Shown here: positions 1 through 6,349 of the stretch, piece after piece
Position numbering within the stretch: the stretch's first letter is position 1
How the letters are laid out: each line of letters starts with the position of its first letter
NCBI GenBank assembly: GCA_030453005.1
Contig: JAKDLE010000087.1
Span: 1-8,334 of the forward strand
Reading direction: 5' to 3'
Origin: Pseudonocardia sp.
GTDB lineage: Bacteria > Actinomycetota > Actinomycetes > Mycobacteriales > Pseudonocardiaceae
DNA length: 8,334 bases
Translations under genes and position numbers: made by a program
Notes under the pieces: generated by a model
What the model saw: the letters and a program-made list of their open reading frames with translations, nothing else
The model's database searches: none
Told to the model about the DNA's origin: nothing

Positions 1-690
1 GACCAGCACCGCCCGGACCTCGCGCAGCAGCGCGGTGAGCGCCTGCGCGGTGGGCACGCCCGCCGGCCCGGTCGGCAGCACCCGCAGCCACGGATGGCGC
101 TCGGCGAAGAACGGGTCCGAGTCGGTGACGGCCCCGGACGGGTGAGCGTGCAGCGTCAGCAGCGCCTCGCCGCGGCCGCCGAGCGGGTGCAGCGCGGCGT
201 CGTGCCGGGCGAGGACGTCGGCCAGCCCGTCGAGCAGCGCGGTGGCGTCCGCGGCGTCGTCGGGCGCGGTCCGCCCGGTGATCCATACGCGGCCGTCGTC
301 CTCGTGGGAGGTGCGCAGCGCCGCGTGCGTGACCGCCACGCCGTGGGCGACGTCGAGCCCGGAGCCGACCGCCTCCAACACGGCCCGACCCGGGAACGGC
401 ACGTCGGCGAACCCGAACATCGCCCAGTGCGCCAGCTCGGACGCGGGCGCGCGCCCCCAGCCGAACGGCAGGTGCCAGCCCGACGCGCCCCGCGCGGCGA
501 GGCCGTCGAGCACCGGGGTGTGCGCCGCCTCGGCGGGGGTGCGGCCGCCGAGCTCGGGGACCGGTCGGTCGCCGAGGCCGTCGAGCACGACCAGGACGAC
601 CGGGACGCGGTCGTCGGGCAGCCGGGGCTGCGTCTCGCCGTGGTGCAGCGTCCCGTCCTCCCGCGCCCGGACGACGTCCGGTGGGTTCAC
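1..690 (-). CDS. ApgM-like 2,3-bisphosphoglycerate-independent phosphoglycerate mutase family protein, 3' end outside window
   Basis: The reading frame is open from a GTG at 690 to the left edge, giving the first 230 residues; archaeal-type mutases of about 400 residues suggest roughly 170 are missing. The start is supported by GGAGG (complement of 699-703) eight bases upstream; a GTG three codons earlier would overlap that site. Visible motifs are a hydrophobic strand followed by DGLGDR (residues 37-42), a typical metal-binding start of alkaline-phosphatase-superfamily enzymes, then LGGRTPAEAAHTP (47-59) and PASELAHW (82-89), where Ser84 fits the phosphate-accepting Ser of this family. Known family members interconvert 3- and 2-phosphoglycerate in the cytosol; relatives act on other phosphoesters or phosphonates. 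It lies 79 bases after the nucleotidyltransferase gene, probably in the same operon. Family assignment is fairly secure; substrate is not, because glycolysis is not suggested by the neighbours. Confidence 0.8.
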   Translation of the reverse strand, partial: MNPPDVVRAREDGTLHHGETQPRLPDDRVPVVLVVLDGLGDRPVPELGGRTPAEAAHTPVLDGLAARGASGWHLPFGWGRAPASELAHWAMFGFADVPFPGRAVLEAVGSGLDVAHGVAVTHAALRTSHEDDGRVWITGRTAPDDAADATALLDGLADVLARHDAALHPLGGRGEALLTLHAHPSGAVTDSDPFFAERHPWLRVLPTGPAGVPTAQALTALLREVRAVLV

Positions 691-769
691 CGCGGCCACC
701 TCCGGGCGGGTCGGCGACCGTCGCGAGGCGGGCGCGTTTGCAGGCGCCCGAGGCCGGTTCCGAGCGTGG

Positions 770-1312
770 TCATCGGCGGGTCGCCAGCGGGGCCGCGGCC
801 AGCAGCTCGTCGAGCACCGGACCGACGCCGGCGGGCACCCCGTCGTGCCGGCCCGAGCTCGCGGCCAGGCGCGCCCGGATGTCGGAGGCCGAGAGCTTGG
901 CGGCCGGGTCACCCTCGAGCAGCGTCACCGCGTAGCCGCCTGCCTCCAGCGCCGCGGCCTTCTGCCGCTCCCAGTCGTCGTAGGCGCGCACGAACTGGCG
1001 GGCGTGCGGCGGCACATAGTCGGCCCAGACCGCGGGCCGGGTGAGGTCGAAGGGCACGACCGTGATGCGGTCGCGGTACCCGGCGCCGTCGAGGGCGGCC
1101 GTGAGCAGCCGCGCCCGCTCGAAGTAGGTGAACGGGTTGGCCGCCGCGGTGTGGCGGTGGGCGGAGGTGGGTTCCTCGTGCCGGGCCTCGGTGTCCGGGT
1201 TGGTCACCGCGACGACCACGTGAGCGCACCGCTCCAGGGCGATCCCGATCAGCTCCAGGTGCTGGTCGTGCACGGGCTGGAACCGTCCGGTCACACAGCC
1301 GAGTGCGGTCAC
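770..1312 (-). CDS. NMN adenylyltransferase-like nucleotidyltransferase (NadM/PhpF-like)
   Basis: A 180-residue cytosolic protein. It starts with the nucleotidyltransferase signature GRFQPVHDQH (residues 9-18), which aligns with the GRFQPxHxGH nucleotide-binding motif of archaeal-type NMN adenylyltransferases; His15 and His18 are kept but the usual Gly before the second His is Gln17. ANPFTYFERARLL (58-70) matches the ANPFTxxER segment of the family, and KLSASDIRARL (139-149) occupies the place of the C-terminal ISSTEVR-type motif. Family members transfer a nucleotidyl group from ATP or CTP to a phosphorylated acceptor. The start GTG overlaps the stop of the acyl-CoA dehydrogenase gene (GTGA), so translation is probably coupled. 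NAD synthesis is one possible role; a cytidylyltransferase role as in phosphonate pathways is the main alternative, given the ApgM-like gene downstream. Fold and class are well supported, substrate is inferred. Confidence 0.82.
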   Translation of the reverse strand: MTALGCVTGRFQPVHDQHLELIGIALERCAHVVVAVTNPDTEARHEEPTSAHRHTAAANPFTYFERARLLTAALDGAGYRDRITVVPFDLTRPAVWADYVPPHARQFVRAYDDWERQKAAALEAGGYAVTLLEGDPAAKLSASDIRARLAASSGRHDGVPAGVGPVLDELLAAAPLATRR

Positions 1313-2544
1313 CGCAGGAGCCCCCGCGCGATCGCGTTGCGCTGGATCTCCACCGTCCCGGCCGGGATCTTGAGGTTGCGGGCCACGCGGAACAGCTTCT
1401 CCTCCGGCGAGCCCGCGAGCAGGCCGGTGCCGCCGTGCACCTGCACCGCGCGGTCCGCCACCCGGAAGAACGCCTCGTCGTTGACGATCTTGATCAGGCT
1501 GATCAGCCGCGGCGCGTCGGGGTGCAGCGGCATGGCGAAGGGGCCCAGCTCGTCGAGCTCCGCCTGCGCGACGAGCGACGTGGCACGCGCGGCGTAGACG
1601 TCGGCGTCGATGTCGGCGAGCAGGTGCTGCACCGCCTGCAGCTCCGCGATCGGGCGCCCGCCCGACGTGCGCCTCCGCGCCCGGTCGACCGCCCGCGCGA
1701 GCAGCCAGGACCCCCAGCCCGCGCACATGCCGCCGCGGCACATCCGCCGCCAGTTGATCCACGCCATCGCGAGCGCGAACCCGTCGCCGACCTCGCGCAC
1801 CACGTTCTCCGCCGGCACCCGGACGCCGTCGAAGGCCAGCTCGCCGGTGAGCCCGTCGGCCAGCATCGTGGGGATGTCGCGGCCGCGGGTGACGCCTGCC
1901 GCGTCCGCGTCGACGAGGAACATCGTCAACGACCGGGTGCCCGCACCGGCCTCGGTGACGGCGACGACCTGCAGCACGTCGGCGAAGTGGGAGTTGGTGA
2001 TCCACGCCTTGTGCCCGTCGATGATCCAGTCGGTGCCGTCGCGGTGGGCGCGGGTCTCCATCGCGAGCACGTCGGTGCCCACGGAGGTCTCGGTGTTGCA
2101 GAACGCCCCGGTGATCTCGCCGGCGAGCAGCGGCGCCAGGTAGCGCCCGCGAGCGGCGTCGGAGCAGTGTTCGATCGCCGGGCTGGCGCCCTCGGTCCAG
2201 CCCAGCGCCGCCAGCCCCAGGCCCAGCCCGGAGCTGCGGTAGACGAACTCCTCGACGTGCTGCATCTCGACCCGCGAGAACCCGCCGCCGCCGACGTCGG
2301 CGCTGATGTGCGGGTTGTAGAGCCCCGCCCTCGCGGACCGCCGCTGCACCTCCCGCCGGGCCTCCCACACTCCTGCGTGCATCCGGCCGTGGGCGTCGAG
2401 CGCGGGGTTCCACGGCGTGCCGACGCCCGCCCGGTCCAGCTCGGCGGCCACCGGCGCGACCTCGGCGTCGAGGAACGCCCGGAACCGGGAGGTGTAGCCG
2501 GTGACGCGGTCGGATGCCACGACGGTGCCCGTACCCATTGCCAT
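1309..2544 (-). CDS. acyl-CoA dehydrogenase family protein
   Basis: A 411-residue protein of the usual family length with the three expected parts: N-terminal helices, a central beta domain with FCNTETSVGTD (149-159) and WITNS (181-185) in place of the FAD-contacting motifs, and a C-terminal helical domain with VHGGTGL (369-375) and AGTVEIQRNAIA (395-406). Members oxidise acyl-CoA thioesters with FAD and pass electrons to ETF. By eye, both classical catalytic Glu positions are substituted: the MCAD Glu376 equivalent is Ala395 and the isovaleryl-CoA dehydrogenase Glu254 equivalent appears to be Arg266. I chose the ATG at 2542-2544; the frame continues upstream to 2688 but that part is low-complexity Arg/Pro and unlike the family. 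A GGGAGGAGG run (complement of 2561-2569) lies 16 bases upstream, unusually far, and a second ATG follows two codons later. First gene of the left operon. Family certain, substrate unknown. Confidence 0.88.
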   Translation of the reverse strand: MAMGTGTVVASDRVTGYTSRFRAFLDAEVAPVAAELDRAGVGTPWNPALDAHGRMHAGVWEARREVQRRSARAGLYNPHISADVGGGGFSRVEMQHVEEFVYRSSGLGLGLAALGWTEGASPAIEHCSDAARGRYLAPLLAGEITGAFCNTETSVGTDVLAMETRAHRDGTDWIIDGHKAWITNSHFADVLQVVAVTEAGAGTRSLTMFLVDADAAGVTRGRDIPTMLADGLTGELAFDGVRVPAENVVREVGDGFALAMAWINWRRMCRGGMCAGWGSWLLARAVDRARRRTSGGRPIAELQAVQHLLADIDADVYAARATSLVAQAELDELGPFAMPLHPDAPRLISLIKIVNDEAFFRVADRAVQVHGGTGLLAGSPEEKLFRVARNLKIPAGTVEIQRNAIARGLLR

Positions 2545-2762
2545 GCCCGCACGGTAACGGCCTCCTCCCGCCGGAGGCAGCGTGCGGGCGGCGCGAAGTG
2601 GACCGCGAGGTCGTGCACGGCGACGTCGAGCTGCCGGTCGTGGGCGACTCGGGCCGGGGAGTCGAGCAACGACCACGTCCACGATCACGACCTGGCGGCC
2701 GCGCCCGATCCGGCGGGGTGACCCGGCGGTTGCGGCGGCGACGGCCGGGTAACCCGACTGTC
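2545..2762. promoter_or_regulatory. divergent intergenic region between acyl-CoA dehydrogenase and DUF427 genes
   Basis: These 218 bases separate two divergently transcribed genes and so should hold both promoters. No convincing -10/-35 pair was recognised. A short inverted repeat, cgactc (2645-2650) and gagtcg (2659-2664) with an eight-base loop, is visible and could be an operator half-site pair, but arms this short occur by chance in such GC-rich DNA. A plus-strand frame is open through the region but its translation is low-complexity and is not likely to be coding. Confidence 0.4.
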
Positions 2763-3593
2763 ATGAGCTTGACGATGGGTCGAGGTCCGCTCGCGGCCGA
2801 CGCCGCCGACACCGCCAACTACCGGATCGAGGCCCCGCAGCGGCGGTTGTTGTTCGACCCCTTCCCCCGCCGGGTCCGGGCGGTGTTCGCCGGGGCGACG
2901 CTGCTCGACACCGTGCACGGGATGCTGCTGCACGAGACGGGCAGGCTGCCCCAGCTGTACGTGCCGCAGGCCGAGATGAGCGGGCACCGGCTGCGGCCCA
3001 CCGACACCCGCATCGACTGCCCGGTGAAGGGCACGACCCACTTCCACTCGGTGACCGTCGAGGACCGGGTCGCGGAGGACGCCGTCTGGTCGCATCCCGA
3101 CCCGCCGGCGCCTGCCCGCTGGCTGCGGGGCTACCACGGCGTCTCCTTCGACGCGATGGACGCCTGGTTCGACGAGGCCGAGCAGGTGTACGGGCACCTG
3201 CGCGACCCCTACCACCGGGTCGACACCCGCGCGACCGACCGCCGCGTTCGGGTGACCCTGGGGAGCCGGGTGCTCGCCGAGTCCGACCGCCCGGTGCTGC
3301 TCTCGGAGACCGGACTGCCGAACCGGCTCTACATCCCCGCCGCTGACGTCCGCGCCGACAAGTTGACGCCGAGCGCGACCAGCACCGTGTGCCCCTACAA
3401 GGGCACGGCCGACTACATCGACGTAGGCGACGTGAGCGAGGTGGCATGGCGCTACCGCGAACCGCTGTCCGACGCGGCCGGGGTGGCCGGGTACTGGTCG
3501 TTCGACGACACGAAGGTCGCCGTGCTCGCCGACGCCCGCAGCGCCCCGGGCGACCCGGCGCTGCGCCGGGTCGCGGACCCGCAACGGCCCTGA
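2763..3593 (+). CDS. tandem DUF427 domain protein
   Basis: A 276-residue protein with two copies of the DUF427 (PF04248) domain. The first covers about residues 25-115 and ends in CPVKGTTHF (86-94); the second covers about 155-235 and ends in CPYKGTADY (210-218). Each copy has the preceding pattern LL.ETG.LP..LY.P, seen at 55-67 and 179-191. The domain is a small beta fold of unclear biochemical function, common as one- or two-domain proteins in Actinobacteria; there is no signal peptide or membrane segment, so it is probably cytosolic. I chose the ATG at 2763 because homology begins shortly after; another in-frame ATG lies at 2775, and no good ribosome-binding site precedes either, so the mRNA might be leaderless. 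The frame upstream to 2514 overlaps the neighbour and is unlikely to be coding. It stands alone, divergent from the left operon. Family secure; function unknown. Confidence 0.85.
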   Translation: MSLTMGRGPLAADAADTANYRIEAPQRRLLFDPFPRRVRAVFAGATLLDTVHGMLLHETGRLPQLYVPQAEMSGHRLRPTDTRIDCPVKGTTHFHSVTVEDRVAEDAVWSHPDPPAPARWLRGYHGVSFDAMDAWFDEAEQVYGHLRDPYHRVDTRATDRRVRVTLGSRVLAESDRPVLLSETGLPNRLYIPAADVRADKLTPSATSTVCPYKGTADYIDVGDVSEVAWRYREPLSDAAGVAGYWSFDDTKVAVLADARSAPGDPALRRVADPQRP

Positions 3594-3658
3594 CTCCTCG
3601 GTCGATGGTGGAGGAGGTGCGGTGGAGATCGACCCCTCCGCGGCTGCGGTCGCCGGGT

Positions 3659-3831
3659 CTTGCTCTGCGCACCCATACGCACCATCGCGAGCATGATCAG
3701 TGCGTGCGGTACAGGAGCGTCACGCGTGGCGCTCCTGCACCGCAGACGGCGATCACGAGGCCGGTCCGAGCCGTCCGTCGTGCTCGCGATGACCACGCCG
3801 GTGTCCGGTGCGTATGGGTGTGCAGAGCAAG
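3659..3831. repeat. nested imperfect inverted repeat (possible small TIR-bounded element or structured RNA)
   Basis: The outer arms 3659-3683 and 3807-3831 are reverse complements over 25 bases with one difference (3669/3821, a G-U wobble in a plus-strand RNA). The next arms 3683-3693 and 3781-3791 match over 11 bases exactly, with a bulge of about 15 bases on the right (3792-3806). Inside are the near-palindrome 3705-3744 and a short side stem, gacggc 3745-3750 with gccgtc 3770-3775. As RNA this would form a long helix leading into two hairpins. No target-site duplication is evident outside the arms and no coding capacity is convincing. It may be a miniature inverted-repeat element, a bidirectional terminator between convergent genes, or a structured RNA. 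The repeat itself is directly visible; its nature is inference. Confidence 0.8.
3705..3744. terminator. 40-base near-perfect palindrome, candidate bidirectional terminator hairpin
   Basis: Bases 3705-3724 pair with 3725-3744 at 18 of 20 positions, centred on the perfect octamer cacgcgtg (3721-3728). The exceptions are 3711/3738 (A-C) and 3720/3729 (T-G, a wobble in a plus-strand RNA). It lies between convergent genes, where a shared terminator is expected, but there is no T-run on either side, so intrinsic termination would be of the non-canonical kind. It is also the core of the larger nested repeat, so termination may not be its main role. Confidence 0.45.
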
Positions 3832-4035
3832 CCTGACCGACATCCGGACACCACCGGTGCCCGCAAGGCCGTTGCAGGTGGCCCCGCCCGTGAGCCGCTC
3901 GCCCGCCGCCGGATCGTCGTCGTCGACGGGGTCGTCGCACCGCACGGGCAGGGCGACCGACCGGCGGGACGTGGCTCGGCCCCCGACCGCTGAGACGGTG
4001 TGCCGTCGCGGGGCTGCCGCGGGAGGCGGCGACCG

Positions 4036-4575
4036 TCAACCCGTCGCGTCGACGCTATTGGGCTCGTCCGTCCGCAGCCGGCGCCGCCAGTAGGCCCCCG
4101 TGACGGCCAGCAGCAGCGGTCCCCAGAGCAGGGCGGGGAGGTAGCAGGCCACCATCAGCAACGCTCCGACCGACCCGGGCCGGTCGGCGAACCCGCTGAC
4201 CCGGTCCCAGTGGCGCACGCCCGAGGCGCAGACGACCAGCACCGTCACAGCGCCGGCGGTGGCCGCGACGACCGCGACGGCGGCGGGGACGCGTCGGCCA
4301 CCGACGACGGGAATCCTGTCGGGGACGCGCTCTCCCCACCCCCGGACCAGCCCCAGGGTGAGCGAGGCGGCGAGCAGCGATCCCGCGCTGAGCGCGAGGA
4401 CGTAGACCGTGCCCCAGCCGGGGATCTGCTGGCGCTGGAGCTGCTCCGCGCTCCACCCGAGCGGGATGCCGAGGCCGACCGCGGTGCGCCACACGGCCGA
4501 GGGCAGCACCGCCAGGACGGTTGCCCAGGCCGCCACCACCGCCCACCGGGGTGTCCCGGGCACGACGCCGCTCAC
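4036..4575 (-). CDS. four-helix membrane protein of the two-component operon, function unknown
   Basis: A 179-residue protein with four hydrophobic segments at about 11-30, 56-78, 98-118 and 136-160, so an integral inner-membrane protein with a short Arg-rich tail (164-168). A loop with GERVPDRIPVVGGRRVP (81-97) and the motif ACYLPALLW (143-151) are the most distinctive parts; similar small membrane proteins occur in Actinobacteria, but I know of no assigned function. The start GTG overlaps the response-regulator stop (GTGA), so it is the last gene of a four-gene translationally coupled chain. The ACYLPxxLW motif also appears in the first protein of that chain. Its position suggests a role in sensing, or as an output of the system. 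An alternative is a member of an unrelated transporter-accessory family; no substrate-binding motif is visible. Confidence 0.78.
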   Translation of the reverse strand: MSGVVPGTPRWAVVAAWATVLAVLPSAVWRTAVGLGIPLGWSAEQLQRQQIPGWGTVYVLALSAGSLLAASLTLGLVRGWGERVPDRIPVVGGRRVPAAVAVVAATAGAVTVLVVCASGVRHWDRVSGFADRPGSVGALLMVACYLPALLWGPLLLAVTGAYWRRRLRTDEPNSVDATG

Positions 4576-5186
4576 ATCCAGCCGGCCTCGCGGGCGATGC
4601 GGATGGCGTCGATGCGGTTGCGGGCGCCGACCTTGGTGATCGCGTTGGACAGGTAGTTGCGCACGGTGGCGGTGGACAGGCAGAGCCGCACCGCGATCTG
4701 CTCGGTGGACGAGCCGTCCTGCGCCGCGCGCAGCACGTCGGTCTCGCGGCCGGTCAGCGGGGTGGTGCCGGTCTCGATGGCCGCGGCGACGAGCTCGGGG
4801 TCGATCACTCGCTCGCCCGCGGCGACGCGGCGGAGCCCGGCGGCGAGGGCGTCGGCGGGTGCGTCCTTGAGGACGAACCCGCGGACGTGGGACTGCAGGG
4901 CGCGCAGCAGGTGCCCGGGCTGGCTGAGCCCGGTCAGGATGAGGACCCGGCAGTCGGGGAGGTGGTCGTGGAGCCGGGCGGCGGCGGTGATGCCGTCGCA
5001 GCCGGGCATCTCGATGTCGATGACGGCGACGTCGGGCCGGGTGCGCAGCGCGGCATCGACGATCTCGTCGCCGCGCTCCAGCTCGGCGACCACCTCGATG
5101 CCCGCCTCCAGCGCCAGCAGGGCGACCAGCGCGCCGCGGATCATGTGCATGTCCTCGGCGATCAGCACCCGGACGGACCCGGTCAC
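4572..5186 (-). CDS. NarL/FixJ-type response regulator, DesR-like
   Basis: A 204-residue cytosolic DNA-binding regulator. The receiver domain (about 5-120) has the acidic pair Glu11-Asp12, the phospho-acceptor Asp57 in VIDIEMPG, Thr85 and Lys107, so all conserved receiver positions are present. A LuxR-type helix-turn-helix domain follows (about 141-204), starting with PLTGRETDVLRAA and including IAVRLCLSTATVRNYLS, the recognition region, and ARNRIDAIRIA. The start GTG overlaps the stop of the kinase gene (GTGA) and is preceded by GAGGAG inside that gene's last codons. The overlapping kinase gene makes it the obvious phospho-donor. Family relatives control membrane-lipid or membrane-stress genes and often their own operon; the targets here are unknown. 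The frame extends further upstream, but that part overlaps the kinase and is not coding for this protein. Confidence 0.92.
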   Translation of the reverse strand: MTGSVRVLIAEDMHMIRGALVALLALEAGIEVVAELERGDEIVDAALRTRPDVAVIDIEMPGCDGITAAARLHDHLPDCRVLILTGLSQPGHLLRALQSHVRGFVLKDAPADALAAGLRRVAAGERVIDPELVAAAIETGTTPLTGRETDVLRAAQDGSSTEQIAVRLCLSTATVRNYLSNAITKVGARNRIDAIRIAREAGWM

Positions 5187-6349
5187 GGCAGCTCCTCGGG
5201 TAGGTCGACCGCGAGCCGGAACCGCTCGCGGGGCAGCGTCCCGGCGGTCAGGACCCCGCCCAGAGGCGTCAGGCGGGCAGTGAGCCCGGCGAGCCCGCTG
5301 CCGGGCGGGGCGCCGTCGGGGGTCGCGCCGTCGTTGACGAGCTCCAGGTGCAGCCGCCCGCCGTGCCGGCTCCCGCGGATCGTGACCCGGGTGGCCTCGC
5401 TGTGCCGCAGTACATTGGTGACCCCCTCCCGCAGCACCCAGCCCAGTGCGTCGTCCTGCGCCCGCGCGGTGTCGGACAGCGTCACCTCGGTACGGGCCTC
5501 GATCCCCGCCGCGCGCAGCAGTCGGGCCGCGCCGTCGAGCTCGCTGCGTACCGAGGTCGGGTGGCGGTCGAAGGCGACCGCGCTGACGTCGCGCAGGGCG
5601 GCGCGGGCGACGGCGGTGAGGCTCTCGACCTCGGCCAGCGCCGCCTGCCGGTCGGTGGCCCACAGCCGCATCGCCAGCTCGCCCTTCAGCGACACCGCGG
5701 ACAGGCTCTGTCCGAGGACGTCGTGCAGGTCGCGGGAGATGCGCAGGCGGTCCTGCGCGACGGCGGTGTCGGAGAGGCCGGCGTGGGCGGCGGACAGGTC
5801 GTCGAGCACCCGGACCAGGCGGGTCGCGGCGAGCAGCGCGATCGGACCCAGGGCGGCGACGAGGACGTTGTAGGCCGCGGCCCAGGACGACACGACCGGT
5901 CCGAGCGCGTACTGCGCCGCGACCTGCAGCGTCAGCACCGCCTCCGAGCCCAGGACGACCAGCGCTCCGAGGGCGGGCCCGACCCGGCGGGGCAGGAGCA
6001 TGACCAGCGAGGCCACGAACGCCCATTGGGTGATGATCCAGGTGTGCGGCAGCCAGATGAGTGGGAGGTAGACCAGCACGGCGAGGGCGAGCAGGGTCAG
6101 CGGCCAGCCCGGCGGGCGTACCCCGTGGGCGGCGGCGAGTCCGTGCCGGATCTGCAGGAGGCAGACGGCGACCGCCGCCGCGGTGACCGCCGCCGGGTCG
6201 GGGCGACCGGTCGTGTCGACCACGAGCACGGCGAGCAGGACCGGTCCCAACAGCAGCGGCACGTGCGCCGCGGCCAGCAACCAGCGCGACCGCACGCCGA
6301 GCGGCCGCCCCGACGGCGCGGACCGGCCGAGCAGGGTGGGTGGGGTCAT
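5183..6349 (-). CDS. DesK-like sensor histidine kinase
   Basis: A 388-residue membrane sensor kinase. The N-terminal half has about five to six hydrophobic segments between residues 22 and 178, including VYLPLIW (93-99). A dimerisation/phospho-acceptor domain of the HisKA_3 type follows with RLRISRDLHDVLGQSLSAVS (201-220), phospho-acceptor His209. The ATPase domain holds the N box around REGVTNVLRHS (307-317, Asn312) and a glycine motif with ND340-G and GSGLAGL (350-356). It should autophosphorylate on His209 and pass phosphate to Asp57 of the next gene product. I chose the ATG at 6347-6349, which overlaps the stop of the preceding gene (ATGA); longer upstream frames overlap that gene. There is no periplasmic sensor domain, so the signal is probably sensed in or near the membrane, as for DesK. 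The stimulus is unknown. Confidence 0.92.
   Translation of the reverse strand: MTPPTLLGRSAPSGRPLGVRSRWLLAAAHVPLLLGPVLLAVLVVDTTGRPDPAAVTAAAVAVCLLQIRHGLAAAHGVRPPGWPLTLLALAVLVYLPLIWLPHTWIITQWAFVASLVMLLPRRVGPALGALVVLGSEAVLTLQVAAQYALGPVVSSWAAAYNVLVAALGPIALLAATRLVRVLDDLSAAHAGLSDTAVAQDRLRISRDLHDVLGQSLSAVSLKGELAMRLWATDRQAALAEVESLTAVARAALRDVSAVAFDRHPTSVRSELDGAARLLRAAGIEARTEVTLSDTARAQDDALGWVLREGVTNVLRHSEATRVTIRGSRHGGRLHLELVNDGATPDGAPPGSGLAGLTARLTPLGGVLTAGTLPRERFRLAVDLPEELP

Larger units (their letters stand above)
3594..4035. other. convergent intergenic region, 442 bases, no gene recognised
   Basis: This stretch lies between the 3' ends of the DUF427 gene and of the membrane-protein gene on the other strand. 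Its left part has a 7-base inverted repeat just after the DUF427 stop (ggtcgat 3600-3606, atcgacc 3628-3634), a weak terminator candidate. The middle is occupied by the large nested inverted repeat at 3659-3831. A further repeat, ggtgtccgg (3800-3808) and ccggacacc (3844-3852), links the right arm to the following sequence. From about 3853 to 4035 I see only GC-rich DNA with open frames whose translations are low-complexity and match no family I know. No tRNA, CRISPR or transposase remnant was found. Confidence 0.6.

Noticed and set aside
1303..2721. Long plus-strand open frame of 472 codons antisense to the acyl-CoA dehydrogenase
   Set aside because: The translation is Arg/Ala/Gly/Pro-rich and matches no family, while the opposite strand encodes a complete, recognisable enzyme. 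Long antisense frames are expected at this GC content.
2514..2762. Upstream extension of the DUF427 frame
   Set aside because: It overlaps the start of the divergent gene, is low-complexity, and family similarity begins only after the ATG at 2763.
3600..3634. 7-base inverted repeat after the DUF427 stop as an intrinsic terminator
   Set aside because: Arms are short, the loop is 21 bases and no T-run follows; kept only as a weak candidate in the region description.
3697..3945. 82-codon minus-strand ORF across the inverted repeat
   Set aside because: Its sequence is fixed by the palindrome and the composition is low-complexity; nothing supports translation.
3808..3993. 61-codon plus-strand ORF beginning in the right arm of the inverted repeat
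   Set aside because: No ribosome-binding site, no recognisable domain, and no codon bias distinct from the other open frames in the same DNA.
4521..5873. Plus-strand 450-codon frame antisense to the response regulator and kinase
   Set aside because: Low-complexity translation, in conflict with two clearly identified genes on the other strand.
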